A DNA stretch of 5,925 nucleotides from positions 1-5,925 of the forward strand of contig QKIM01000567.1 in assembly GCA_003249585.1 (NCBI GenBank). Reading direction: 5' to 3'. The notes below the pieces were generated by a model. The model was given only the letters and a program-made list of their open reading frames with translations, did not search any database and had not been told where the DNA came from. This stretch comes from Deltaproteobacteria bacterium. Lineage in GTDB: Bacteria; Myxococcota_A; Polyangia; HGW-17. Both the position numbers and the translations under genes were made by a program. Below, piece after piece: positions 1 through 5,925 of this stretch; the first letter of the stretch is position 1, and each line of letters opens with the position of its first letter.

Positions 1-465
1 TACGTCAAATACCGGTTTGTGCCGCAGTCCATTGAGGAGTGGGAAGTAGGGGCGAACGACAGGAACATGGTGGAGGTGTATGCCCTCACGGCGACGGATA
101 TCATCCGGGTCGGAAAGGAATACTACACCATGGACACCACCATTATCGGTTCCGGGCACTCCCGCAAGGTCTCCGCGAAGCTGGACTGGGTGCGGGGAAG
201 GGGCGGGGAGACGATGTATCTCGTGGCCACACAGTACCACCGATCCCGGACCCCCAGGTGCGCCGGGGGTGGGAGTGGTCCGGGCTGCGGCGTCCACTAC
301 TCCTGCTCGAAGATCTGCACCGTGGATGCGATCATCGCCAGGGGGAAGGTTCTGCCGGGCAAGCATTCCCTCGCGCTCCTGCACACCGCCGAGCCGGCGC
401 TCCGGGCCTATCCCGTGAAGGCGGTCACCAGCGAGGGCAGGACGTGTGAAAACACGACGTTTTGA
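1..465 (+). CDS. Hypothetical protein with a four-cysteine cluster, C-terminal part (5' end outside window)
   Basis: The frame is open from base 1 to a TGA at 463-465 and gives 154 residues. A GTG at 19 could be a start, but no ribosome binding site precedes it and the frame runs on upstream, so I treat the gene as 5'-partial. I do not recognise the family. The visible part starts with a charged and aromatic stretch (IEEWEVG, then MVEVYALTATDIIRVG). Next comes a cysteine cluster spaced C-x8-C-x5-C-x3-C, at fragment residues 87, 96, 102 and 106, inside a glycine-rich loop. One more cysteine lies near the C-terminus (residue 149). The spacing could suit metal binding or disulfides. No transmembrane segment is visible, and any signal peptide would lie upstream. 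Codon choice is GC-rich like the rest of the window, which supports real coding. The gene is convergent with the amidase gene, so it belongs to another transcription unit. Confidence 0.6.
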   Translation, partial: YVKYRFVPQSIEEWEVGANDRNMVEVYALTATDIIRVGKEYYTMDTTIIGSGHSRKVSAKLDWVRGRGGETMYLVATQYHRSRTPRCAGGGSGPGCGVHYSCSKICTVDAIIARGKVLPGKHSLALLHTAEPALRAYPVKAVTSEGRTCENTTF

Positions 466-466
466 G

Positions 467-494
467 ATCTGAGGGGGCGCCCGTACCCCCGGAT
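467..494. terminator. GC-rich stem-loop between convergent genes, possible bidirectional terminator
   Basis: In the 39-bp gap between the two convergent stop codons, GGGGG (473-477) pairs with CCCCC (486-490) around an 8-nt loop. An outer ATC/GAT pair (467-469 with 492-494) lengthens the stem imperfectly. The site is right for termination of both converging transcripts. Neither side has a T-run, so it is not a canonical Rho-independent terminator. It may only protect 3' ends, or be chance in GC-rich DNA. Confidence 0.3.
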
Positions 495-504
495 ACAGGG
501 AGTA

Positions 505-1968
505 TCAGGCCGCGGTCGGCTGGGGGAGCGATGGGAGGAGGGCGGCCACGGCCTCGGCGGTGTCCAGCAGCGCCATGTCTTCGAAGCGGCGGCCCACGAG
601 CTGGACGCCCACGGGGAGGCCCTCGGCCGTGAGGCCCGCCGGGAGGGTGACCACGGGGTGGCCCGTGAGGTTGCAAAGTGAGGTGAGGCCGGTGTTGGCG
701 AGGTTGCCGGGGACCTTCACGCCGTCCACATCCACGGGAGTATGGATCCTGCCCATGGCCCGCAGGGGGAAGGCCGGAGAGACGGTCACCGGGAGGATCC
801 AGGCGTCGCGGTCGGCCAGAAAGGCATCCAGGGAGGCCGTCAAGGTGTCCCGGACGGCGAGGGTGCGGAAATAGTCCAACGGGCCCTTGAGGGCGGCCCG
901 GGCGGCGGCGCGGGAGAGCTCGTCACGCATGATCAGGGGTCCCGCCAGCCGCATGATCAGGCGCAGGGGCCAGGGGATCTCGGCCAGCGCCATGATGCCG
1001 AAGAGGGTGCCGTAGGTTCGCCACGCGAGGTGGACGTCGAAGTCCTCCGGGGCCGTCCGTGAGACCTGGGCCCCTGCGGTCTCCAGGAGGGTGGCCGCGT
1101 GATCGAGGGCGGTCCGGGTGGAGGCGGTCACGGGTAGGCCGCCGAGGGTGTGGGTGAGGGCCACCCGCAGTGTGGCGGGATCCCGTGGCATCGGCTGCGC
1201 CAGGGGGATGGGGAGGGTGTCGGGGTCACGGTGGTCGGGGCCGGCCAGGATCTCGAAAGCCAGCCGCAGATCCTCCACGCTGCGGGCCATGGGGCCCATG
1301 CCGACCATGTGGCGCACGGTGTTGACCTTGCCGGGGAGGACGAGACCCGCCGTCGGGATGCGCCCCTGGGTGGGTTTGAACCCCATGACGCCGCAGAAGT
1401 GGGCGGGGATGCGCACGGAGCCGCCGATGTCCGTCCCCAGGCCGAGGGGGGTCAGGTGCGCCGCCAGGGCCGCCCCCTCGCCCCCGGAGCTGCCACCGGC
1501 CGAGTGGGCCTGCGACCAGGGGTTGCGGGTGAGGCCGAAGAGCCTGTTGTCGGTGTGCACGTCCAGGGCCTGGGCGGGGAGGTTGGTCTTGCCCAGGAGG
1601 ATGCCCCCGGCGGCCCTCAGGCGCGCCACCGCCGTCGCGTCCCGGCCGGGGACGTTGTCGCGCAGGGCCCTGATGCCGTTTGTGGTGCGCACCCCCTCGG
1701 TCTCGATCATGTCCTTGACCGTGAAGGGGACGCCGTGGAGTGGCCCCAGTGGCTCGTCCCCCGCTACGGCGGCATCGGCCCTTCGGGCCTCGTCCCTGGC
1801 CCGGTCGCCCGTGACGGTGACCAGCGCGTTGATCCCCGCCGGGCTGCCCGGGGGGTTCATGGCCTCGATGCGGGAGAGAAAGGCCTCGACGACCTCGAGG
1901 CTGGTCACCTCGCGGGCGGCGATGCGGCGGGCGAGCGCTGCGGCGGTGAGGGCGGTCAGGTCGTTCAC
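505..1968 (-). CDS. Amidase-signature family hydrolase (FAAH/GatA-like)
   Basis: This 487-aa protein has the length usual for amidase-signature serine hydrolases, which cleave amide (sometimes ester) bonds with a Ser-cisSer-Lys triad. All three triad residues are visible: Lys85 in FTVKD, Ser160 in the GGSSGGEG loop, and Ser184 in GTDIGGSVRIPAHFCG. The spacings of 75 and 24 residues equal those I recall for the mammalian fatty acid amide hydrolase triad (K142, S217, S241). The text around the motifs (GGSSGGEGA, LFGLTRNPW, GTDIGGS, FCGVMGFKPT) is also FAAH-like. GPMARSVEDL (about 225-234) and LPVGVQLVGRR near the C-terminus are further family hallmarks. No signal peptide is seen, so it is probably cytoplasmic. 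The substrate cannot be read from the sequence. It is unlikely to be GatA of the tRNA amidotransferase, because no gatB or gatC lies beside it and a tetR gene precedes it. The GTG start overlaps the tetR stop by 4 nt and has its own AAAGGA site. Confidence 0.93.
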   Translation of the reverse strand: MNDLTALTAAALARRIAAREVTSLEVVEAFLSRIEAMNPPGSPAGINALVTVTGDRARDEARRADAAVAGDEPLGPLHGVPFTVKDMIETEGVRTTNGIRALRDNVPGRDATAVARLRAAGGILLGKTNLPAQALDVHTDNRLFGLTRNPWSQAHSAGGSSGGEGAALAAHLTPLGLGTDIGGSVRIPAHFCGVMGFKPTQGRIPTAGLVLPGKVNTVRHMVGMGPMARSVEDLRLAFEILAGPDHRDPDTLPIPLAQPMPRDPATLRVALTHTLGGLPVTASTRTALDHAATLLETAGAQVSRTAPEDFDVHLAWRTYGTLFGIMALAEIPWPLRLIMRLAGPLIMRDELSRAAARAALKGPLDYFRTLAVRDTLTASLDAFLADRDAWILPVTVSPAFPLRAMGRIHTPVDVDGVKVPGNLANTGLTSLCNLTGHPVVTLPAGLTAEGLPVGVQLVGRRFEDMALLDTAEAVAALLPSLPQPTAA

Positions 1969-2615
1969 GGGATCATCCTTTCTTCGGCCGCGGCCTGGGG
2001 TGGGGCCAAAAGCCCGGCCAGGAGTCCGTCGAGATGGAAGTCTACCTGGGCGGCGAGGTCGATGAAGCCCGGGGTCACGACGTGGTGCATGCCGATGCCG
2101 TCCACGAAGGCCACGAGGTTGATGGCGATGCGCTCCGCGTCGCGGGCGGCTTCGGGCTTGAAGGTGCCGCTCTCGGCTCCCTCCCGAAGGATCTCGATGA
2201 TGGCGGCCCGTACGGGTCCCGAGACCTCGCGGATGAGGTGGAAGCGCTCCCGGAGGGCGTCGTTTTTGAGGAACAAAAGCGAGATCTCCAGAAAGAGGGT
2301 GATGACACGGGGGTTCTCGAGGAAGGCCGAGGTCGTGGCCCCCAAAAGGGCGCGCAGGCGGGCCGGCGGATCACCGGACGTGGACAGCAGGGGGCGGACC
2401 TGGCGCTCTACGGAGCCGACCCACGCGGCGGCGGCGGCAACGGTGAGCTCCTCCTTGGAGGAGAAGTACTCGTAGATGGTTCCCTTGCCCACGCCGGCGG
2501 CGTCGGCGATGGCGCTGATGGAGGTGGCCTCGAAGCCGTGCTCGGCGAAGAGCCCGAGGGCGGTGAGGGCGATGGCGAGGCGTTTTTCGTCTCGGTCGAC
2601 GATCTTGGGGGTCAT
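1965..2615 (-). CDS. TetR/AcrR-family transcriptional regulator
   Basis: A 216-aa protein with the usual TetR size and layout. An N-terminal helix (residues 10-27, ending LFAEHGFEATS) leads into the helix-turn-helix, SISAIADAAGVGKGTIYEYF at about 32-51, followed by SSKEEL. This is the classic TetR DNA-binding domain. Residues 60-205 form the variable helical ligand-binding and dimerisation domain. Such proteins are usually dimeric repressors released by a small ligand, but the ligand cannot be inferred here. The ATG at 2615 has an AAGGA site 7 nt upstream (2627-2623). A perfect inverted repeat sits 25-38 bp upstream of the start, so autorepression is likely. The TGA stop overlaps the amidase GTG by 4 nt, so regulator and enzyme form one unit and the amidase is the most likely target. 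A linked transporter, common for TetR regulators, is absent. Confidence 0.95.
   Translation of the reverse strand: MTPKIVDRDEKRLAIALTALGLFAEHGFEATSISAIADAAGVGKGTIYEYFSSKEELTVAAAAAWVGSVERQVRPLLSTSGDPPARLRALLGATTSAFLENPRVITLFLEISLLFLKNDALRERFHLIREVSGPVRAAIIEILREGAESGTFKPEAARDAERIAINLVAFVDGIGMHHVVTPGFIDLAAQVDFHLDGLLAGLLAPPQAAAEERMIP
1976..1981 (-). promoter_or_regulatory. Ribosome binding site of the amidase gene, supporting a GTG start
   Basis: AAAGGA on the minus strand lies 7 nt before the GTG at 1968-1966. It sits inside the last codons of tetR. It supports the GTG as the true start and fits translational coupling through the GTGA overlap. Confidence 0.65.
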
Positions 2616-2630
2616 GGTATTATCCTTGGT

Positions 2631-2659
2631 TTTATACTGACCGACTGGTCGGTAAAAAA
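2631..2659 (-). promoter_or_regulatory. Weak candidate promoter for tetR-amidase
   Basis: On the minus strand TATAAA (2636-2631) is a good -10 match. With 17-bp spacing the -35 would be TTTTTA (2659-2654), a poor match to TTGACA. The predicted start near 2624 would leave a leader of under 10 nt and cut into the AAGGA site, so the true promoter may instead lie further upstream in the AT-rich gap. A second TATAAA is at 2701-2696, also without a good -35. Confidence 0.3.
2640..2653. promoter_or_regulatory. Probable TetR-family operator upstream of tetR-amidase
   Basis: ACCGAC (2640-2645) and GTCGGT (2648-2653) are perfect inverted arms separated by TG. Length, symmetry and position, about 25 bp before the tetR start, are typical of TetR-family operators, many of which have CCGAC/GTCGG-like arms. 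On the minus strand the dyad lies just upstream of a TATAAA (2636-2631) and just downstream of a T-run (2659-2655), in the place of the spacer between a possible -10 and -35. Occupancy would then block polymerase. That this TetR binds here is inference from adjacency. Confidence 0.7.
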
Positions 2660-2741
2660 CAAGGGGGAGAGTGGTGAAAACGTGGAGAGTGAAGATTTAT
2701 AAGGAAAAAATTCGTATTTTTGGGTACCGGGGCTGGAGGGA

Positions 2742-4079
2742 TCAGGCCTCGCGGGCCTGGGCGGGAGCGGGTTTCCGCCGGGGCCAGAGGGTGGCGATGA
2801 TCCAGAAGCCACCGGCAACGGCGGCCACGATGAGGGCGTTCATGGGGTCCGCGTCGGGCTCTTTCGCGAGCTGCTTTTCATACAGTCCGATGGCGCCGAG
2901 GGCCGCGAAGACGCTCACCAGGGCGCTCAGGAACATGAGGAACTGGATCCCCACGGAGCGCACGGGCCGCTCACGCCGGTTGCGGTAGAGCCCCTTGAGG
3001 TAGAGCATGACGCCGTTGACGAGCAGGAAGACGGAGAGCCCCACGCCCACCCAGATCGCGGCGTCGGGGACGGGTTTGTCCAGCTCGCCGGAAAATCCGG
3101 CCCACGCCCAGATGGCGAAGATGCCCCCAAATCCCGCCACCAGGATCCCGAAGAAACTGAAAAGGAAGCCCAAAAAGCCGCGTTTTCCGGAGACCGCCGG
3201 CTGCGTCGGGGCTTCGGGAGGCGTGCCGAAGCGTTCCTTTATCCGCTCGTGGAAGTCCGCCGGGACGGCCCAGGTGCCCCCCGATGCGGCGGCCTCCTTG
3301 AAGAATTCCAGGATCTGCGGAAGCTTTGCCTCGGTGAGGGTGCCCTTGGGCAGGTGGCGCTGCAGCTCCTCCTCGGGGATGCCGTGGTGCGCCGAGAGAA
3401 TGGCCAGGTTGCGCTTCTCCAGGCGGTTCATGAGGATGATGCCCAGGACGACCACGAAGATCAGGGAGGCTGCGCCGGGGATGAGGAAGAGGGGCTCGTA
3501 GGCGGCCTGCGCGGCGAAGATCATGGCGTCGTAGATGCCGTGGATCAGCATGGGGATGAGGAAGGCCAGGAACCACAGTCCGGCGTTCCCCTTGCCCTCG
3601 GGCCGGAACTTGGCCCGGCCGATGAAGTAGCCCATGGTCACCCCGCAGAACAGATGCATGGGGATGGCGGTGAAGGCGCGCATGATCGCGGTCTCCAGGC
3701 CGAGTTGGCTCACATAGAGCACGTTCTCCAGCAGGGCGAAGCCCAGGGAGGAGGCCGCCCCGTAGATGACACCGTCCATGGGCTCGTCAAACTCGGGGCG
3801 CTTGTAGGCGACCTCGTAGACCATGATCATCTTGAAGAACTCTTCGGGGATGGCCGCCCACAGGAAGGCGATCATGAAGGAGCCCAGGATGGGGTCGTCG
3901 GGGACGCCAAAGGCCTTGATGGCGCTCACGGCCATGAGCACGGGGATGGCGGCGAGGGCCCCGAAGACGGCCACCTTGGTGATGAGCCCCTTGGGCTCGG
4001 GGTGTTCGTCGTGGGTGTAGATGTAGAAGAAGATGAGCAGGCAGGGGACCAGGGTGACGGCGACGGTGACCAGGGGCAT
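2742..4079 (-). CDS. PrsW-family glutamic intramembrane protease with long C-terminal membrane extension
   Basis: A 445-aa integral membrane protein. Residues 1-220 match the PrsW family (COG2339-type, related to CPBP/Abi proteases). The conserved polar motifs within membrane helices are present: PEEFFK (Glu79, Glu80, Lys83), GFALLENVLY (Glu118, Asn119), RAFTAIPMHLFCG (Arg134, His142) and HGIYD (His180, Asp184). In Bacillus subtilis PrsW cleaves an anti-sigma factor, and the paired glutamates are needed. Seven or so hydrophobic segments lie between residues 3 and 217. A hydrophilic, helix-rich linker follows (about 220-300), then four more likely helices (about 303-326, 341-363, 376-400, 413-431). 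Known PrsW is near 220 aa, so this protein is about twice the usual size. GAGGAG lies 6 nt before the ATG. The gene begins 18 nt after the ptsI stop, so it is probably in the same operon. Protease activity and substrate are inferred from the family, and no anti-sigma factor is nearby. Confidence 0.85.
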   Translation of the reverse strand: MPLVTVAVTLVPCLLIFFYIYTHDEHPEPKGLITKVAVFGALAAIPVLMAVSAIKAFGVPDDPILGSFMIAFLWAAIPEEFFKMIMVYEVAYKRPEFDEPMDGVIYGAASSLGFALLENVLYVSQLGLETAIMRAFTAIPMHLFCGVTMGYFIGRAKFRPEGKGNAGLWFLAFLIPMLIHGIYDAMIFAAQAAYEPLFLIPGAASLIFVVVLGIILMNRLEKRNLAILSAHHGIPEEELQRHLPKGTLTEAKLPQILEFFKEAAASGGTWAVPADFHERIKERFGTPPEAPTQPAVSGKRGFLGFLFSFFGILVAGFGGIFAIWAWAGFSGELDKPVPDAAIWVGVGLSVFLLVNGVMLYLKGLYRNRRERPVRSVGIQFLMFLSALVSVFAALGAIGLYEKQLAKEPDADPMNALIVAAVAGGFWIIATLWPRRKPAPAQAREA

Positions 4080-4085
4080 GGCGGG

Positions 4086-4091
4086 CTCCTC
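4086..4091 (-). promoter_or_regulatory. Ribosome binding site of the PrsW-like gene
   Basis: GAGGAG lies 6 nt upstream of the ATG at 4079, inside the 18-nt gap after ptsI. It is a strong site that fixes the start and leaves no room for a separate promoter in the gap. Confidence 0.7.
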
Positions 4092-4097
4092 GGGGTA

Positions 4098-5870
4098 TCA
4101 GGACGGTGTCGGCTCTTCCTCTTCGGTGAGGATCTCGCTGAGCTGCTCACGGAACAGCTCCTCGATCTCCGAGGAGGTGCGCAGGGTGAGAGCCGTCTCG
4201 GTGAGCAGCCTGACGGCCCCGTACTCCACGGCGCGCATGATGCGCTTGATATGGGGAATGCTGCTGGGCGGCATGGAGAAGACCTTGATCCCCATGCCCA
4301 TGAGCAAAAGGGCCGGGATGGGGTTCGTGGCCATGTCTCCGCAGATGGCCACGGGGATGCCGGCGGCCTCGCCGCTCTCGATGACGTGGCGGATCATGCG
4401 AAGCACACCCGGGTTCAGGGAGTCGTACAGGTGGGAGACCGCGTCGTTGTTGCGGTCCACGGCCAGGGAATACTGGATGAGGTCGTTGGAGCCGATGGAG
4501 AAGAAGTCGCACTCCGTGGCGAGGACGTCGGCCTGCATGGCCGCCGACGGGAGCTCGATCATGGTGCCGAGCCGGATGTTCTCCGGGAGCTCGTGCCCCT
4601 CGTTCTCCAGCTCCTGGTAGGCCTCCCAGTACACCTCCTTGGCCATGAGAAACTCCTCGAAGGAGGAGACCAGGGGGAACATGATGCGCAGCTTGATGGC
4701 CGGGAACTGGATGGCGGCCCGCAGGATGCCTCGCAGCTGGCGCTTGAACATGGTGCGGTTGGCGAGGGACAGGCGGATGGAGCGCATGCCCAGGGCGGGG
4801 TTGGGCTCCTTGTCGGGGTACTCGCCCAGGGGATACTTGTCGGACCCGAGGTCGAAGGTGCGGATGGTGATGGCGCCCTGACCCCAGCGCTCCATGAGGG
4901 CGCGCGCGTCGTTGTAGTGCATCTCCTCGTCGAGGGCTCGCTTGATGTTGGCGATGAAGAGGAACTCCGTCCGGTACAGGCCGATGCCCTCGGCGCCGTG
5001 GGACTGTGCGGCCTCCACCTCGTCCACGAAGTCCACGTTGGCGAAGATGTGCAGGTTGCGGCCGTCGAGGGTCACGGCGGGTTCGGCGCTGGCGGAGATG
5101 AGGCTCTGCTCCCGTGCGAAGATCTTGTGCATGCGCAGGCGGTATTCCTGCACGAGCTTCACGTCGGGGTTGATGATGATGATGCCCTCGAGGCCGTCGA
5201 CGAGGACCAGATCTCCCGTGCCCACGACCTCGGTGATGGCCTTGACCCCCACCACCATGGGGATCTCGAAGGCCTTGGCGATGATGACGGCGTGAGAGGT
5301 GCGCCCGCCACGCTGGGTGATGAGGGCGCTGATGGCGGAGCGGCCGAGCTGGATGGTCTCGGCGGCCGAGGCCTCGTCAGCTATGACGACGGCGTCCGGG
5401 GGTGGATCGAACCGCTGGCAGCCGTCTCCCGAGAGCTGTCGCTGGAGGTTGTTGATGAGGTGGTGGATGTCTGCGAACCGTTCCCGGAGGTAGTCGTCCT
5501 CCACGCCGGCGAAGATGGCCTCCCAGCGCTCCAGGGCCAGCTTGAGCGCCCACTCCACGTTGACGAGCTTCTCGGTCACGGCCGAGGTGACGGATTTGTG
5601 GAGATCGTCGTCACGCAGCATCATCTGCTGAGCCTCGATGATGTGGCCCGGATCTCGGTGTTGGGGGTCGATCTTGGCCCTCACGGACTCCAGGTGGTTG
5701 AAGATCTTCTCGATGGCCGCCTCGAAGCGCTTGATCTCGAACTCCACCTCGTGGGGCTCGATGTGCCGAAGGCTCAGGGGGATGTTCTTCTTGGGGATGA
5801 CGTAGGCCCGCCCGATGGCAATGCCCGGCACGGCCCCCGTTCCCGTGAAATAGACGTTGGACGACTTCAT
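4098..5870 (-). CDS. ptsI: Phosphoenolpyruvate-protein phosphotransferase (PTS Enzyme I)
   Basis: Enzyme I takes phosphate from PEP onto a histidine and passes it to HPr, the first step of the cytoplasmic phosphotransferase relay. The 590 aa compare with about 575 in E. coli. The domains run in the usual order: HPr-binding N-terminal domain (VPGIAIGRAYV near residue 14, helical to about 145), swivelling phosphohistidine domain with His193 in GGRTSHAVIIAK, and PEP-binding TIM barrel (about 255-545). Visible active-site residues are Arg300 (GLYRTEFLF), Arg337 (TIRTFD), Arg363 (LGMRSIR), Glu439 (MIELPSAA), Asn462-Asp463 (IGSNDLIQY) and Cys510 (AICGDM). Their spacing matches the E. coli enzyme (Glu431, Asp455, Cys502). 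After the cysteine, GDMATNP replaces the usual GE(L/M)AGD/E. The C-terminus ends in a short acidic tail. The ATG overlaps the stop of the HPr gene (ATGA), and a PrsW-like gene follows. No sugar EII is in view, so the sugar or regulatory partner is unknown. Confidence 0.97.
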   Translation of the reverse strand: MKSSNVYFTGTGAVPGIAIGRAYVIPKKNIPLSLRHIEPHEVEFEIKRFEAAIEKIFNHLESVRAKIDPQHRDPGHIIEAQQMMLRDDDLHKSVTSAVTEKLVNVEWALKLALERWEAIFAGVEDDYLRERFADIHHLINNLQRQLSGDGCQRFDPPPDAVVIADEASAAETIQLGRSAISALITQRGGRTSHAVIIAKAFEIPMVVGVKAITEVVGTGDLVLVDGLEGIIIINPDVKLVQEYRLRMHKIFAREQSLISASAEPAVTLDGRNLHIFANVDFVDEVEAAQSHGAEGIGLYRTEFLFIANIKRALDEEMHYNDARALMERWGQGAITIRTFDLGSDKYPLGEYPDKEPNPALGMRSIRLSLANRTMFKRQLRGILRAAIQFPAIKLRIMFPLVSSFEEFLMAKEVYWEAYQELENEGHELPENIRLGTMIELPSAAMQADVLATECDFFSIGSNDLIQYSLAVDRNNDAVSHLYDSLNPGVLRMIRHVIESGEAAGIPVAICGDMATNPIPALLLMGMGIKVFSMPPSSIPHIKRIMRAVEYGAVRLLTETALTLRTSSEIEELFREQLSEILTEEEEPTPS

Positions 5871-5925
5871 TGCCCCTCGTGGAGTCCTTTGTTCACCAGG
5901 TCGGCCAGCGCCGCAACGGCCGCCT
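5867..5925 (-). CDS. ptsH: Phosphocarrier protein HPr, C-terminal end (partial, cut by window edge)
   Basis: Directly upstream of ptsI a minus-strand frame enters from the window edge and ends at TGA 5869-5867. The 18 visible residues read AAVAALADLVNKGLHEGQ. This looks like the last helix of HPr, where an amphipathic EA-V-AL--L---G segment ends the roughly 85-90-aa protein. The codon cut by the edge ends in AG, which allows the Glu often found there. HPr accepts phosphate from Enzyme I on a histidine that would lie outside the window. The stop overlaps the ptsI start by 4 nt (ATGA), as expected for a ptsH-ptsI operon with coupled translation. The call rests on a short segment plus its position. 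Without the His15 region it is a strong inference, not proof. Confidence 0.75.
   Translation of the reverse strand, partial: AAVAALADLVNKGLHEGQ

Larger units (their letters stand above)
2616..2741. other. AT-rich intergenic region between the two minus-strand operons
   Basis: These 126 bp separate the PrsW-like stop from the tetR start and are the only clearly AT-rich stretch in the window (mainly 2690-2720 and 2616-2660). They hold the tetR ribosome binding site, the 6-2-6 operator dyad and two TATAAA-like boxes. On the minus strand there is also an AT-only dyad AAAAAT-acga-ATTTTT (2721-2706) ending in a T-run. That dyad could give weak termination of the ptsH-ptsI-prsW transcript, or simply be promoter-type DNA. 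No small ORF with a ribosome site was found. Confidence 0.6.

Noticed and set aside
475..482. GGGCGCCC palindrome in the convergent gap
   Set aside because: An 8-bp GC palindrome is expected by chance in DNA of this composition, and it is better explained as part of the longer stem-loop.
505..1968. Amidase as GatA of the Asp/Glu-tRNA amidotransferase
   Set aside because: No gatB or gatC lies alongside, the motifs are FAAH-like, and the gene is coupled to a TetR regulator, which is not expected for a housekeeping GatA.
1150..2475. Long plus-strand open frame (441 codons) opposite the amidase and tetR genes
   Set aside because: It crosses the junction of two well-supported minus-strand genes and its product is low-complexity Gly/Ala/Arg-rich sequence. 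It is a GC-rich antisense shadow.
2706..2721. AT-only dyad AAAAAT-acga-ATTTTT as a terminator for the ptsH-ptsI-prsW operon
   Set aside because: The stem has no GC pairs and would be very weak. It is noted within the intergenic region but not called as a terminator.
2743..2759. Perfect hairpin CAGGCC-tcgcg-GGCCTG at the end of the PrsW-like gene
   Set aside because: It lies across the stop codon, and the nearest T-run on the minus strand begins about 32 nt beyond it, so it is not a Rho-independent terminator.
4033..4620. Plus-strand open frame opposite ptsI
   Set aside because: It lies antisense to conserved Enzyme I motifs, and its Ser/Arg/Met-rich composition resembles no protein family. 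It is a shadow of ptsI codon bias.

Overview
The window comes from a GC-rich bacterium. Third codon positions are mostly G or C, and AT-rich sequence is confined to one short intergenic stretch. It carries a phosphotransferase-system HPr/Enzyme I pair with no sugar-specific EII in view, a PrsW-type intramembrane protease relative and a TetR-controlled amidase. This set fits a Gram-negative proteobacterial or Desulfobacterota-like chromosome. That lineage is an inference from composition and gene content, and no marker here fixes it. There are no signs of mobile elements, CRISPR arrays or RNA genes.

Layout from left to right: (1) the 3' part of a plus-strand gene of unknown function (1-465), with a cluster of four cysteines. 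(2) A 39-bp convergent gap with a GC-rich stem-loop. (3) A minus-strand pair, a TetR-family regulator (1965-2615) followed by an amidase-signature hydrolase (505-1968). The two overlap by 4 nt (GTGA), so they are almost certainly co-transcribed and translationally coupled. (4) A 126-bp, locally AT-rich intergenic region with a perfect 6-2-6 inverted repeat just upstream of tetR, the likely operator for autoregulation. (5) A second minus-strand operon, read from the right edge: the end of ptsH (HPr, 5867-5925), ptsI (Enzyme I, 4098-5870; ATGA overlap with ptsH), and an 18-bp gap leading to a 445-aa PrsW-family membrane protein (2742-4079).

The two minus-strand units probably work separately. 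HPr and Enzyme I form the general phosphorelay (PEP to EI to HPr). In genomes with few EII permeases this relay usually serves regulation rather than bulk sugar uptake. The PrsW-like protein is co-transcribed with it and carries an unusual C-terminal half with a soluble linker and about four more membrane segments. The TetR regulator is expected to control its own operon, and so the amidase, in response to an unknown ligand that may be an amide or ester substrate.

Nothing in the window clearly amounts to a new defence or mobile system. The most unusual items are the enlarged PrsW-like protein tied to the phosphotransferase operon and the unrecognised cysteine-cluster protein at the left edge.
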